A stretch of 5,040 nucleotides of DNA from an uncultured Lachnospiraceae bacterium (GTDB lineage Bacteria; Bacillota_A; Clostridia; Lachnospirales; Lachnospiraceae). A program made the position numbers and the translations under genes. Below the pieces are notes generated by a model that made no database searches, was not told the DNA's origin, and worked only from the letters and a program-made list of their open reading frames with translations. Shown here piece after piece: positions 4,973-5,040 of the stretch. Within the stretch, counting starts at the first letter, position 1, and each line of letters starts with the position of its first letter. The DNA lies in the NCBI GenBank assembly GCA_902766415.1, contig CACXDR010000293.1, positions 1-5,040 on the forward strand. The letters run 5' to 3'.

Positions 4973-4995
4973 AGAAGCAGGGATCCTCTGCTTCT
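4973..4995 (+). repeat. Short perfect inverted repeat
   Basis: AGAAGCAG (4973-4980) pairs with CTGCTTCT (4988-4995). A G-T and a G-C pair inside can extend it to 10 bp with a 3-nt loop. There is no T tract on either strand, so it is not an intrinsic terminator. It could be an operator at the predicted promoter start, or an mRNA 5' structure. Confidence 0.45.
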
Positions 4996-5040
4996 GCAAG
5001 CGGTAGGACCGTTCAAAAGATCATATGAAGCGACATCAAA

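Larger units (their letters stand above)
4799..5040. other. Right-hand stretch without a supportable gene
   Basis: I see no convincing gene here. A 32-codon frame opens at 4839 (+) with an AGG abutting its ATG, which is too close to work as a ribosome binding site. A stop-free stretch of about 70 codons exists on the minus strand between roughly 5013 and 4790, but it has no well-placed start or Shine-Dalgarno sequence. The right half is visibly more AT-rich than the rest of the window. It contains an outward-facing promoter candidate (4944-4972) and a short perfect hairpin (4973-4995), which suggests the upstream region of a plus-strand transcript beyond the window. Confidence 0.5.

Noticed and set aside
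4790..5013. Stop-free minus-strand stretch of about 70 codons
   Set aside because: It lacks a well-placed start codon or ribosome binding site, its residue pattern matches no family I recognise, and it runs into the oxidoreductase promoter.

Overview
The window (roughly 60% G+C by eye) looks like chromosomal DNA from an anaerobic, high-GC member of the Firmicutes/Clostridia. This is an inference from three things: a glycyl-radical (oxygen-sensitive) ribonucleotide reductase, strong AGGAGG-type ribosome binding sites, and protein sequences that read like clostridial homologues. The species cannot be named. There are no rRNA or tRNA genes, CRISPR arrays or recognisable transposase genes.

Layout from left to right. 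(1) 1-666 (+) is the 3' end of nrdD, the anaerobic ribonucleoside-triphosphate reductase. It carries the glycyl-radical motif and a fused C-terminal CPNC redoxin domain. (2) 739-1692 (+) is a PLP-dependent serine/threonine dehydratase-like enzyme without an ACT domain. A hairpin separates it from nrdD. (3) 1734-2165 (-) is a small unrecognised protein with a strong RBS and a good sigma-A-type promoter, convergent with the dehydratase. (4) 2427-3608 (+) is a cation diffusion facilitator whose membrane metal site reads N-D/D-D, suggesting Mn2+ export. (5) 3712-4704 (-) is an Old Yellow Enzyme-type NADH:flavin oxidoreductase. Its leader contains a long terminator-like hairpin downstream of an extended -10 promoter. 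(6) 4705-5040 has no supportable gene. It holds that leader, an outward-facing promoter candidate and a short hairpin.

The most distinctive structure is a pair of 90-bp directly oriented repeats (2244-2333 and 3616-3705, 85 of 90 bases identical). Each copy is itself a long imperfect palindrome, and the two copies bracket the cation transporter gene closely. Copy 2 nearly fills the gap between two convergent stop codons. Read on the minus strand it is followed directly by six T's, so it probably doubles as the terminator of the flavin oxidoreductase gene. Copy 1 sits between the divergent promoters of the small unknown gene and the transporter gene. The repeats look like REP/MITE-type hairpin elements.

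The genes do not form one obvious pathway. nrdD makes deoxynucleotides under anoxia, the transporter would handle metal homeostasis, and the dehydratase and flavin oxidoreductase are stand-alone metabolic enzymes. No clearly new multi-gene system is visible; the unusual content is the repeat pair, the leader hairpins and the unknown gene.
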